A stretch of 64,000 nucleotides of DNA from Eutrigla gurnardus (Eukaryota > Chordata > Actinopteri > Perciformes > Triglidae), in contig OY741280.1 of NCBI GenBank assembly GCA_963514095.1, positions 14,758,744-14,822,743 of the forward strand, given 5' to 3'. Below are positions 52,101 to 62,289 of the stretch, piece after piece. The first letter of the stretch is position 1. The number at the start of each line of letters is the position of its first letter. Position numbers and translations under genes: made by a program. Under the pieces are notes generated by a model. It made no database searches and was not told the origin of the DNA. It worked only from the letters and a program-made list of their open reading frames with translations.

Positions 52101-53207
52101 ACGTTTTTAACTCCTAACTTTTTACCTCCTTAGGAACGGCTGTCATGGCAATCTTCCCTAACGTGTATGTTTCCATGGTGATGATCAGCAGCATGGGCAT
52201 CATCTCCATGAGTATCTCCTACTGCCCTTATGCTCTGCTGGGACAGTATCACGAAATGAAAGAGGTACAGACGAGGCCTTGTTTGTTTTGATATTAACCT
52301 GCCCAGAGTCCACAGAGGAATATGTCATATCGCTTTTATTGCTTTATGTGAAAAGCTTTTTGTCTGATGTGTAGCTTTCATTAACTGTACCTGTCTCTGC
52401 CTGTTGCAGTACATCCGGCACAGTCCTGGTAACTCCCGGAGAGGCTTTGGCATCGACTGTGCTATCTTATCCTGCCAGGTGAGCATTCATATTGTCTTCA
52501 TGACATCTGTTGCATAGTCTAATATGTATATACGCAGTATATGTGTGCTAAAGCATGCTAGAAGACGGCGTTGTTAAATTAATCATTTGTAATTGTGCAG
52601 GTGTACATCAGTCAGATCTTGGTGGCCTCGGCTCTGGGTGCTGTCGTAGAGGCGGTTGGCAGCGTCCGTGTCATTCCCATGGTGGCCTCTGGGGGCTCCC
52701 TCCTTGGTTTCTTCACTGCCTTCTTCCTGGTCATTTACCCGACTCCAAACGGGTGAGAAAACGTCCTTCGTTAGTAGTTAGACATGTTCACTTTCATGGT
52801 GAGAGTTAGATGAAAAGGTCTGATATTGATTCATCACATATCTTAAGTATTGAGTCATGTTTTCTGGAAAAAGATATAACTGTGGAGTTTTTTTATTTTT
52901 TCTGTTGATATTTCCAACACTCAGAAACTCACACCAAAACAATTATAGTAATAAATAACACTATAGATAGGAGGAAAATATGTATTTTATCGTCCTAACA
53001 GTCGTGATTTTAATTATGATCGACAGGGATGGGGAATCAGCCAAAGCTTCAAAACGGTCCTTGACAAAACCAGAAAATCCCAACACCAACGAAGTGGCCG
53101 TTACCGTGGTGACAGAGAAACCCAGCTTCCTGAAACTCAACAAGAAGGGCAAGGCCACCACCACCACCACGGAGTCCTCGGTCACGGAGAATGAGTCTGC
53201 TCTGTGA
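33209..53207 (+). CDS. slc45a4: SLC45A4, proton-coupled MFS solute transporter (14 coding exons)
   Basis: Exons: 33209-33482, 46939-47127, 49494-49673, 49760-49950, 50037-50223, 50309-50764, 51104-51375, 51477-51638, 51777-51876, 51965-52045, 52134-52264, 52410-52478, 52601-52752, 53027-53207. All are GT-AG, phases agree, total 2625 nt (874 aa plus TGA), about 100 aa longer than the 768-aa human protein. Start MPPQNTEADAMQV matches the human N-terminus; an in-frame ATG at 33197 is an alternative. Key motifs are VMHGAVMFGREFCYAMETALVTP (helix 1, split by family-conserved charges), the sugar-transporter signature RWGRRRP after helix 2, DATEGPIRAYLLDV, IKPSRSMNDLY in the loop, and FSYYG. The family moves solutes with protons; SLC45A4 was first described as a sugar transporter and more recently reported as a polyamine transporter. 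Coding intron 1 is 13.5 kb, unlike the short downstream introns. Confidence 0.95.
33788..33802 (+). repeat. dispersed teleost repeat core, copy 2
   Basis: The core agcagcaaatcctca is identical to the copy at 17366-17380, and both are followed within about 25 nt by an aacc-containing segment. Only the 5' part of the element is recognisable here. Confidence 0.5.
34037..34069 (+). repeat. (CA)n, about 33 nt
   Basis: Perfect array in the 13.5-kb SLC45A4 intron. Confidence 0.93.
39103..39198 (+). repeat. (AC)48
   Basis: Perfect 96-nt array, among the longest in the window. Confidence 0.97.
43681..43725 (+). repeat. (GT)n, about 45 nt
   Basis: Perfect array. Confidence 0.95.
44023..44093 (+). 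repeat. (GT)n, about 71 nt
   Basis: Array with one GC unit near 44051. Confidence 0.95.
44232..44303 (+). repeat. compound (GT)n-(GA)n-(CA)n, self-complementary ends
   Basis: GT repeat 44232-44248, GA-rich spacer to about 44262, AC repeat to 44303; the GT and AC blocks can pair into a hairpin. Confidence 0.93.
45926..46009 (+). repeat. (TG)n with GGG interruptions
   Basis: TG array broken three times by TGGG units. Confidence 0.93.
47413..47490 (-). repeat. tRNA-derived SINE-like element
   Basis: Read on the minus strand, this stretch has a tRNA layout: an A-box-like tggcgttagtgcatgttgg near the 5' end and a B-box ggttcaattcc near the 3' end, spaced about 35 nt apart. The B-box sits in a T-arm-like stem-loop, and only 4 of 7 acceptor pairs form (cctc with gagg), so it is a degenerate tRNA or SINE head and not a working tRNA gene. 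It lies in the SLC45A4 intron 47128-49493, antisense to the gene. Confidence 0.5.
48403..48600 (+). repeat. TGTG-TGTT/TGTA mixed array with 56-bp higher-order period
   Basis: Tetranucleotide variants TGTG, TTTG, TATG and TACG alternate. The block starting acgtgtgtttgtgtgtttgt at 48481 recurs at 48537, a 56-bp shift. Long Thr/His and Cys/Val frames over it are artefacts of the repeat. Confidence 0.9.
48728..48805 (+). repeat. (TG)39
   Basis: Perfect 78-nt array in the SLC45A4 intron 47128-49493. Confidence 0.97.
48950..48995 (+). repeat. (CA)n, about 46 nt
   Basis: AC array with GAC interruptions in its first part, perfect from 48961. Confidence 0.95.
49089..49157 (+). repeat. (CA)n, about 69 nt
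   Basis: Perfect array preceded by a (CT)n run. Confidence 0.97.
49930..51480 (+). other. slc45a4: SLC45A4 large central cytoplasmic loop
   Basis: Exons 5-7 plus the end of exon 4 encode about 330 residues between helix 6 and helix 7. The loop is hydrophilic, with a PPPP run, an acidic DSYDLYDLYGDN stretch, Ser/Asn-rich segments, an Arg/His-rich RHRRRHRQRNRHR run, and the acidic SGDTESEEGE just before helix 7. The conserved blocks RSKSDS, FSYYG and LIKPSRSM align with the mammalian protein; the extra length of the fish protein lies mostly in exon 6 (50309-50764). Confidence 0.75.
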
Positions 53208-56200
53208 TTGGCAGGCTTGAGTCGACAGACGCCCGGCTGCAGAAACAACAAGATCCACATTTGAAATGCTCGCTGATGGAAAGAAAGAAAAGAAATGAAG
53301 TCCTCGTCGTGCTGGAGTTTACACACATAAAAAAGAGAGCGGAGGAAGGTCGGCATGCGTGTGGTCCAGCCCCGGTGTCTGTTCTTGCTTTGACAGGCCT
53401 TTTTCTCATTCGCTGTGTCTTGATTTGCTGAAGAAAATAACCCAATCTGACGTGGGACCAGTGTCACTCCAAACCAACAAAGCATTCTGGTCCCAACGCT
53501 GTTGCAGCCTTCACAGAAATTCCTTCCACTTATCCCTCGCAGACATTCGGCTGATCCGTCAGGGGTCGTCCAGAAGTGAGTTTATCCGTTCGTCATGGTT
53601 TCAAAGGAGAGGTTGTCTCTGTCTCTCAGGGGCTCTAGGGGGCGCTACCGAGCAGCCGCCTGGGCTGGGAAACTTCAGGGGACTTGCACACATGCATACA
53701 CGCACACGCACCTCCTCATCTGGGGTCCACACAATCAAATGGACACACGGATAACGAAACTCGTTCAGTCCTCAAAGCTGCAATCACTCAAAAAAAATGC
53801 TGAAAATTGTTCTTCCTCTCTGGAATCGGCCGAATGAATCTACTAAGATTAGGCCGAGGAGATCGACACGATTGTGTGTGTGTGTGACTTTTTCACCAAA
53901 ATAAACCCAATAACGTGCTCGGATTTGCGGGACTTTTACAGCACTCTGCGACAGTAGCTTTAAGACTCTAGGAAGTGGCATTTCTGAAACTGGAGAGCCC
54001 GAAGCTTGATTGTTGGGGAGAAAAATGATTGATCTTGAGCCCCCAGATTGATTGCAAGTGTGTGTTCAAGTCTTTGATTTAGCCTTCGCTCCAGGGCGAA
54101 GGCAGTAGGCTCTGCTCAGAACTTGCCTGTATATTGAGGGTCAAAAATACAGATGTGTATTGAGCAGATGCAATATGTGCAGTATACAGGGCATTACAAT
54201 CCCAAATATTATTTTCTTGATTTTTTTTTGAGGGCCCAGAATGATGCTTGTGTTTGTTTTGAATAATCTAGACTGGACTACATGCTGCATGTCAGAGAAA
54301 AGATAAACCAAACACCAGAGAAGAAGAGAAGGAGATTTGTTCTCTTTCTCTCCCTCTCTTTCTTTCTTTTTTAAATGTTATTTTTTAGAAAATGCTATTA
54401 CTGCAATATTTGTCACCAACTGCACATTAGCTGAGCCATTTAAAAAAAAAAAAAATAGTGTTGAGTTAGAAAAGCCTTGTTTGAAATGCTCACAATAATA
54501 TTTGATCTTAGGGTCCTGGACATATTGAAAGAAAAAATATAACATCTGAGAGGAGCAAAATAAATCTTTCTAGGGTTGCAAACAAGTTTAGTCTTGTTAA
54601 AAACAGTCCTTTTAATTGTTGGAACTAAAGCAAAATTTGTTAAAAAATTAAAAGAAAAAAAAACATGTCTTAAACTGATCTAAAATTAGAACATGCAAGC
54701 ATATTTTACATTTTTGACTTACAATTGAGTCAAGTCTTAAAAATTACAACTTTACTTATCCCCCCCAAAAAGAACAACTATGCCTCCTGAATTTACCAAA
54801 TTACAGAAAAGGTTTCCCACCAAAATCGAGCTTGCCCATGAGCAGAAGATATTATTTCTTCCGTTAGTTTCATGAGTCATAAGAGAAGCCTGCGATGCTC
54901 TGTGCTGCATCTGCTGTTTCACGAGGGCAAACGCAGCAAACGTGACTGTGAAGGAGGAAGTAAAACTGTAGAGCAAAGCTTTACTTCAACCCTATTAACA
55001 TTTATACACAGTGATGAAACTAACAGGCTAACAGTAATATTCAAAATACATACTAGTGTACAAGTAAGTTGTATAAAGTAAACTTTTATTAATACAGAAT
55101 TGAGTGTAGTAGACCGAAAAAAGGTAAAATAATCTTGTTATGATTCAATAGCTGATGATGCTGGATGTAAAAAAAAAAACAAGTAAGTAGTGAGAAAGAT
55201 AGACAAAATTTAGATTTTATCTCGTCTTTCGTTTCCCTGACAAATCAGATCTTTGTTGCAATAACAGCCTCTCTTTATCGGTGGTGTGTGAGGATCGTGT
55301 CTGTGAAATCCGGGTCCTTTGCTCTGCATCTGTCAGGGTGAAAGGTCGTGGATTTGGGTCAGTTTTTCCTTTCAGCTCAATCGGCTGAAACATGCAAATT
55401 GAAAGAATTCAAAATGTGCACGGCAGTGAGTTTCACTCACTGGTGAAAGAAGCGTTTTATTTTAGTGTGCATAACTTTAATGGAGAAGCTTATTTTCACT
55501 TTAGTTTTTTGTAGAGGAGAATTCACTCACTGATGATGTGGTTATTTTTTCACTTGGGTGGGTGTGCTGGTGCAGCGTTTAACTCTGTTTCTAACAGAAT
55601 AGAATACTTCCATAATTTCAGGTACATTCGGTCAGTCCCAGAGCAGAGTAAAGAGAGAGGGAGAGAGTATTTTGCTTCCTGGGTTGACCCCGTGCTGTGG
55701 TGCTGGGACGGGGGGAAAAAAACAGGGATGGGGCGATGACAAAAAGACGAGGGGGGAACAGACGCCAGAGTTTTAAATGGCTTCTGTAACCACTAGGGCA
55801 ATAAAATATTCTGGATCAAATAATGGACACACAACTTCAGTTTAATGACAAACATGAAGATTAAAAAAATAAAAATCTTTGGGTTTGGGAGGTTTGCATG
55901 TGATAACAGCAATATGCATGTGTGGAACACCAAAGTTTGACTCTGTACAAATCACTCAAGCTCTTTCCTTTGTTGTCCTAATAGGTCAGGGATGTATTTT
56001 CTAATGCATGGCTGGATGTTTGTGTCTTTTTTTTTTTTTTTTAACTTAAATGTGTAAAGAAAAACCAACATGTACTATTTAAGCTGAAGCATTGTGCTCC
56101 GTCTGGGTCAGTACACGCTCAACACGTGACTTTCTAAAACCTTTGCACATTTGTGAGTATAAGTTTGTGACGGCACACATCTCGGTGATTTCAACACACG

Positions 56201-56724
56201 ACACACGAGATTTGTGTCGTCGTCCCGAGCAACGCCACTTGTTAAAGGTGTCGGCGAGAAACTCCAGGCCTCGAATACTTGAAGTGCAACTTGAGCGTTT
56301 TTCTTTTTTTCCAATACAGTGGGAAGTCTGTAGGGAAAAATATATATATTTTGTTTCTTAATAACCCAAGCCTTTCATTTACCTTAGACTCTGGAATGTT
56401 CAGACAGCAGCACGGCCTGCTGGGAGATTGAGTTCTTACCTTTGATTCCATCTTGTGACTTAAACGCTTAAAAACAAAGTCAATGAATGTGAAGTGATTT
56501 CGGCTGAAATAATTGTTGTTCGACAAGCCTGACATTGCACAGAACTTGCACATAATAAGTTAAGGAGAAAAAAAAAACAAAAAATATTAGAAGTGTGTTG
56601 CAAAAGGAAGAAAAAAATATTAATATTTATTATTTACCTATTTCACTTAGATCCCAAAAGAATACATTAAAGCTGTTCTATTTGCTGTTACGGGAGATGT
56701 TACAGAGGTGGACTGGATTGGTTG

Positions 56725-56826
<102 letters not shown>

Positions 56827-57161
56827 CATCTCACAGCTGCTCACATGTACAACAATTGGCAAGAGTGAGTTACAAACGTCATCTCAATGTTTGTTTTGGG
56901 TTCCCGTTCTCTGTTCTTTGAATCAGCTGGTTTACACTTAACTCTGGAATCGATGGCTGCAATACCGGAGGTTTATTTACGAGTCTTTATTGTCTCCGTT
57001 CTGGTGTTTTCACAAAATGTCTTTTTTTTTTCATTTTAAAGGCAGAGCCACACACGGGAGTTAGGCCTTTGCACTTTTACAGTGGCAGCCATGTTGGCTC
57101 CACCGTCCTGATCATTGCGTGAATGTGGCGGCGGGGTGACGCCGTCTCATGTTCCTCGCCG

Positions 57162-57182
57162 GCTGCCGTCAGCGACGGCAGC
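57162..57182 (+). repeat. GC-rich 9-bp hairpin in SLC45A4 3' UTR
   Basis: gctgccgtc at 57162-57170 and gacggcagc at 57174-57182 are perfect reverse complements separated by a 3-nt loop. The surrounding 57120-57220 is a CpG-rich island within an AT-rich UTR. Confidence 0.85.
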
Positions 57183-57395
57183 AGCGTGGCGGCCATGCCT
57201 GGCCAGACTCGGTGTGTGTTTGTGTGTGTGTGGCTCTGCCTACGATAAACTGTGTGTTCATTACCGAGGAGAGAGATGCCTATATACGTTGATCCTCACG
57301 GAGATTAAATCAAGAAGAATACTTAAAGAATGGGAAAGCAAGTATGCGCAGTGTACTATATATAATATGCCTTGTCATTTAAAAAAAAAAAAAGA

Positions 57396-57519
57396 TGTAA
57401 ATATACATATTTCTCTTTTAGTTTCTTCTCTTTTGCTGCTATAAAAAAGATGATTATTTTTGTTAGTAGTTTTGTTTTCTATATAAAGACTGTATATATA
57501 TCTCTATGTTCTGTAAATA
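57396..57519 (+). promoter_or_regulatory. cluster of three Pumilio-type motifs
   Basis: TGTAAATA at 57396-57403, TGTATATA at 57491-57498 and TGTAAATA at 57512-57519 each match the Pumilio consensus UGUANAUA. They lie 70-200 nt before the distal ATTAAA, as expected for functional 3' UTR elements. Confidence 0.55.
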
Positions 57520-58400
57520 TGCTTGAGCCTTCATATGTAGGACTCTGGTTGAACACTGTATGGAACGCACCTTTAAAATCAGTTCAGAATTAAACCAACA
57601 CCGACTCCTTTCATTATTTAAAATTTCATAACGTCTAACATCTGCAACTTATGGTACGCTGAGGAACTCTAGAGAAAATTAACACTTTTATGTGTTTATT
57701 TTAAACATTTTCTGCTGGTTTCACTTCTGCTTCATCACACTCACGTGCCGACTAGGAGAACAAATCACAGTTATGGATAATGTGATTACAAGCTTCCACA
57801 TACATTATCCTAGTGAAACTAAATTATAATCACATTACACTTTCATATTTTAGTGTTGGCGCGTTACAGGATGTTAATTGATTTAAAGAACATTCAGATG
57901 TAGATGTATGAGAGGATGCAGTTGTGCAGAAGGGTGGAGATTCTGTTAACAGAAACGTTCTGAAGACGCAGGAATTATTCATTTAAATGAGTCCTATGAA
58001 ATATTGATAACAGAAGATAAAGCACCTTCGGACACCTTTAGGCAGAGCAAAGAGAAAATCTGTTGTGAGGTGTTCAGTTCTGCTGAGGTTAAGTAAGAAA
58101 CAAGTAATATTTATGGAGAGTTTTAGGTTGATATCACCAGCTGTTCTTAAGTTTCAGGACAAATTCCCAACAAAATAAAACTGTGGGGAAAACATCTTAG
58201 CTCAGCATCTTCATAGCAGTCGACTGGTTTCCCATGATGCTTTGTGGTCAGACCGCTGAGAGAGGAGAGGAAGATCTGAAAACTTCACTCAAGGTCGAGG
58301 CCCCTTTCTCTTTCCACACAGGGAAACCAGAGAAGGAACATGAAACCGGGTCTCAACAAGACACCAACAAGTCATGTGACTGCAGCACCAGCTGATGGAC

Positions 58401-58639
<239 letters not shown>

Positions 58640-60009
58640 GGTTACAGGGCCAGACTATAATGACCTGCTGCAACTTTAGAGGGATTAAAGGTAAATTCTA
58701 CTTGATTTAATGACTCATTCCTACCACGAATGAAAAGCGCTTCTCTAATATCTAATCAGTTTCATAAACATACACATTTTGAGAGTCAACCCTTTCCACA
58801 TAGATTTTCCACATTTCAGGTTAATTGACTACAGTTGGAGTCCAAGGTGGGTAAAAGAGGCAATTTAGTTAAAAATTTCACTTTTTGAGGTTTTACAGAG
58901 AAAAATGTGTCGATGTTTGCTATTTGGATTTCATCCTGAAAGATATAAAACAGCCCTCACATAGGAAATATTATTATGTTTTAAGTGAAATTTGGTATGA
59001 ATTGGATTTGTTGCCATGGCCTGTTTTCATTTGATTTGCTGTTACACATTAGCTGTGAGACACTGCTGTGGAGAGACACTGTCCTCTGGTGGAACAAATC
59101 AGCTCTGTAGATCTGATTCAAGCTGGTTTTTACAATCTTTCTGTTACACAAAATGATTTGCTGCAAGTCTTGGCTGTTTATATCATACATATTTTTTGCT
59201 GTTGCAACAACAGTAAAAGACTGTGTTTCGGTGAATCCCACAATTTTAAGTTAGTTCTAATAAATGGAAGTGTGTGAGAAACACCACCTCTTACTATGGC
59301 AAAGCCAAGGTGAGGCTGTATTTGACAGTGATGAAGCTAAATCAGTTTAAAACTCATCCCCTTGATGCTTCGTACAGTGAATTTTAAAGGTTGCATAGTC
59401 ATTGTGTTGTTATTTAGTCCTATACTCAGTTCAGTGCATTTCCAAATCCAAATCAAAGAGCACAGTTGCCCTTAACTGTCTAAAACCAAGCTTTTCCCGA
59501 ACATCTCACATGACAATCTCTCCCCGGTTTTTTTATGAGCCAAACTGGTGATCGTCTTCTCTAAAATGTCAGAAATATCAAATGGAACATTTGTTTAAAC
59601 TCAATTAGTGGTTTGTTTTCACAATTCATAATGTTTTCTATGTGACGATGACGACACCCCTCCATTTAGACACTTTAAACACTAAACAAAGAGAGCTTCA
59701 CTGTGCGCTGGAGAAACTAACTGTTACAAGTGTTTATACTCCTGAAGAGAGCTTTGCTTCTTCGCTTATTTAATGCGTTGCCTCAAGACCCCATTGTTTT
59801 TGCTCTCCAACGCTTTAATGTGTTCACTCTGCATGTTAACGTCACTGACGTCATTTTTTCAGAATGTTTTTACCTTCTCTTTTACTCAGCACCACTTGTC
59901 AAACAGCGACAGAAATGGTAAGACAGCACACAATGGAGTGTGAATTTAAAAGGTCATCATTTGGCTACATTACTCGGTTGGAACAACTTGTACAGTTTGG
60001 TATGTTAGC

Positions 60010-60067
60010 CTTTATTGGACAGGTTACAGTGCAGATACATGGAAACGTAGGACGAGAGCAATAAAGG
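60010..60067. repeat. inverted-repeat element enclosing an AATAAA
   Basis: cctttattg near 60011 and caataaagg near 60058 are 9-bp reverse complements about 38 nt apart. The interior resembles a dispersed teleost repeat that I recall starting ttattggacag; that assignment is from memory. Confidence 0.4.
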
Positions 60068-60409
60068 TCCCTGTTGGAGTCCTATGGTTACATGGTGCGT
60101 CTTTAATTACAGTGAATACGTGAAACTTTAAGTTTTTGGCAGATTGTACAACAATTCAAGATCTTTCAATATTTTTTCTTCTGTTATAAATATATCACAA
60201 TTTAATGATGAATGTGGTCTCTCCAACAGTACCAGCTCAACAGTTTCACAGCAAAACCATCTCTTTGTGGTCCAGTATTTCTTCTCACCGGGCTCAGGAC
60301 AACATGGACGCAAAGCCAGGGGGACAAAACAACGAGGACATGGGGAGAAAAAGGGATGAGGGCGTTGTTTCTTTCATTCATCTTTAAGATCATTTTTGCA
60401 ATATTTCTG

Positions 60410-60476
60410 TTTATTGACATCTTTCTTTGACGTTTAATTTTGTTCTTTTCTAGCCTCTGAATCTTCCCTGTTTATT
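60410..60476 (-). promoter_or_regulatory. gpr20: GPR20 polyadenylation signals
   Basis: On the minus strand AATAAA occurs at 60476-60471 and at 60415-60410, 71 and 132 nt after the stop codon. Either would give a very short 3' UTR. Confidence 0.55.
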
Positions 60477-60546
60477 GATCACTGTCGTTGAGTCTTTGTC
60501 TCCAGGTGTCTTTCTGTACTCTTCCACTCACAGGTGTCACCTGTCT

Positions 60547-62258
60547 TTAAATGGACTGTTCCATGTTGGCAGCAGAGAGGGGAGAGCTGGTGAGGGTGAG
60601 GGTGGCAACGCTGTGAGCTATCGCCAGTGCTGTACCCGGACATTTATTCCCCTCTCCCCCACTTGTGTGTCCCGCCTCCCCGTCCCCCTCCCTCGCTCCC
60701 CTCCTCCTCATCCTCCACACTCGCTTGAAGCTGTCCGTCACAAAGCAGTAAACCACTGGATCCAGGCAGCTGTTCAGGCTGCTCAGGGTGACTGTGATGT
60801 GATAGGCAAGTACGTGCCCCGCCCCCTGCCTCAGCCCCTCCCCTCCGACTACCTTGACCCGGAAGTAAACCAGCACCTGCCGGACGTGGAACGGCGTGAA
60901 GCAGATGGTGAAGACCACCAGGACGGTGGCCAGCAATCTGATGGCACGCGCCCTCCTCGCCCTGCTCTGCTGCGGCATCGGGCCGTGGCTGGCGGAGAGG
61001 AAACAGGCAACGCGTAGGGTGAAGCCCACCACGGCCAGCAGGGGGAGCAGGAACTCCAGGATGGTGAGGTAGAAGAGGGCGGGGAGGAGCACGCAAGAGG
61101 AGCTGAACTCCAACGCTGTGGTCTGTAGAGAGCCGGAGAGAGAGATCCCAAATATATCAAATATATCATACTTTTCTGCTAAAAGCATGTTTTTCTTTCT
61201 TATTCTTTGAACCCTCTTGTGACCCTTTCTGGGGTGCCAACCCACAGCTTGGGAAACTACCGCTTCACAACCACATCGGAGGCCCCTCCCAGTCACTCTA
61301 ATGCTCTTCTAAATGTATCTATCTATGGAGCTATCTCTCTGTGTTGTGTTTGTAGCCCATGTGTCTTCACCTGGAAAGAGTAGGTGACCACAACCGCAAT
61401 GAACCAAACAGTGGCGCTGACACACCTGGCTGTCCCCGGGGTCCTGCATCGATGCAGAGTACTGGACGCATGGACGACAGCGAGGTAGCGATCTACACAG
61501 ATACTAATAGAGGAGAGGTGGAAAGGGGAGAGGTAAAAAGGTTTCTGCTGTTTTCACTTTAAATGTCAAATGAAGGAGTGGTCCTCACCTGGTCAGAAAC
61601 AGGATACTGCAGTACATGTTGACGAAGTAGCTGAAGGTGTGGACGTAGGAGCAGGCCACACAGCTCCCCCCGCTGTGGTACAGAGCGATGCGAGCCGGCA
61701 ACGACAGCGCCACCAGCAGGTCAGCTACAGCCAGGTTTATGGTGTACACCACAGAGGCAGAGGGGTGGGTTGAGGACCCGCAGAACACGTAGAGAGCCAG
61801 ACTGTTGAGGACCAGGCCGACCACCAGCATCAGACAGTTACACACCTGCAGTGGGGAGGAAGTGAGTGCTCGAAATACACCTGTGGATTCACTTTGGTTG
61901 GATGGTCTAACAACTTACTGTATCCTGAATAAAGCTTGTTTACTGCAATACATATTTAAAATAGTAGTTTTTATATAGCATTTTATCTTAATCAGTGCCG
62001 ACAATCATTAATCAAGGCTTTGATTTGGGTGAAACCTGATCCCTTCTACTACTAACTGGTATCTTGTCTTACCATGAGAGAAACCCACACAGCGTAGAAG
62101 TCTCGGTACAGCTGCACATCCAGGTGGGCTAACCTATGCAGGTATGGCGCCCCCCACCTCTGGTCCCAGGCACTGCAGTTAGTTGGGTCAGGTGTCAAGA
62201 GGGCCAGGAGGGGCTCTGTGGTGGAGGTGGAGCTGGTGTTGGTGAGAAGGCTCTCCAT
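60547..62258 (-). CDS. gpr20: GPR20, orphan class A G-protein-coupled receptor (4 coding exons)
   Basis: Exons in transcript order: 62258-62073, 61845-61589, 61503-61371, 61122-60547; GT-AG, consistent phases, 1152 nt, 383 aa plus TAA (human 358 aa). N-glycosylation sites lie at N7 (NTS) and N27 (NCS). Landmarks: VVYTINLAVADLLVALSLP (TM2), NMYCSILFLTSICVDRYLA (TM3 with DRY at about 152-154), LPALFYLTILEFLLPLL (TM5), FTICFTPFHVRQV (TM6) and SLNSCLDPVVYCFV (TM7, DPxxY). Candidate disulphide cysteines are in GGSCVACS before TM3 and SSSC in the second extracellular loop. These blocks match mammalian GPR20 closely. The family is an orphan receptor with Gi signalling, known from the gut and interstitial cells of Cajal. 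The C-tail is Arg/Gly-rich, then Ser/Thr-rich. Convergent with SLC45A4. Confidence 0.95.
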
Positions 62259-62289
62259 TGGTTGAAAAATATGAATGACAGCCTCAGTT
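62259..62289 (-). other. gpr20: GPR20 5' UTR part of first coding exon
   Basis: A pyrimidine-rich minus-strand tract followed by cccgctcag ends just upstream of 62289, giving a good acceptor 31 nt before the start codon. This suggests a separate non-coding first exon further upstream. The frame stays open across these 31 nt, but the first ATG in the exon is the one at 62258. Confidence 0.5.

Noticed and set aside
60475..61017. 180-codon plus-strand frame opposite GPR20
   Set aside because: It is the antisense shadow of the last GPR20 exon; the minus strand matches the receptor family residue by residue.
60644..61096. 150-codon minus-strand Pro/Gly/Arg-rich frame
   Set aside because: A frame-shifted shadow of GPR20 exon 4, without family motifs.
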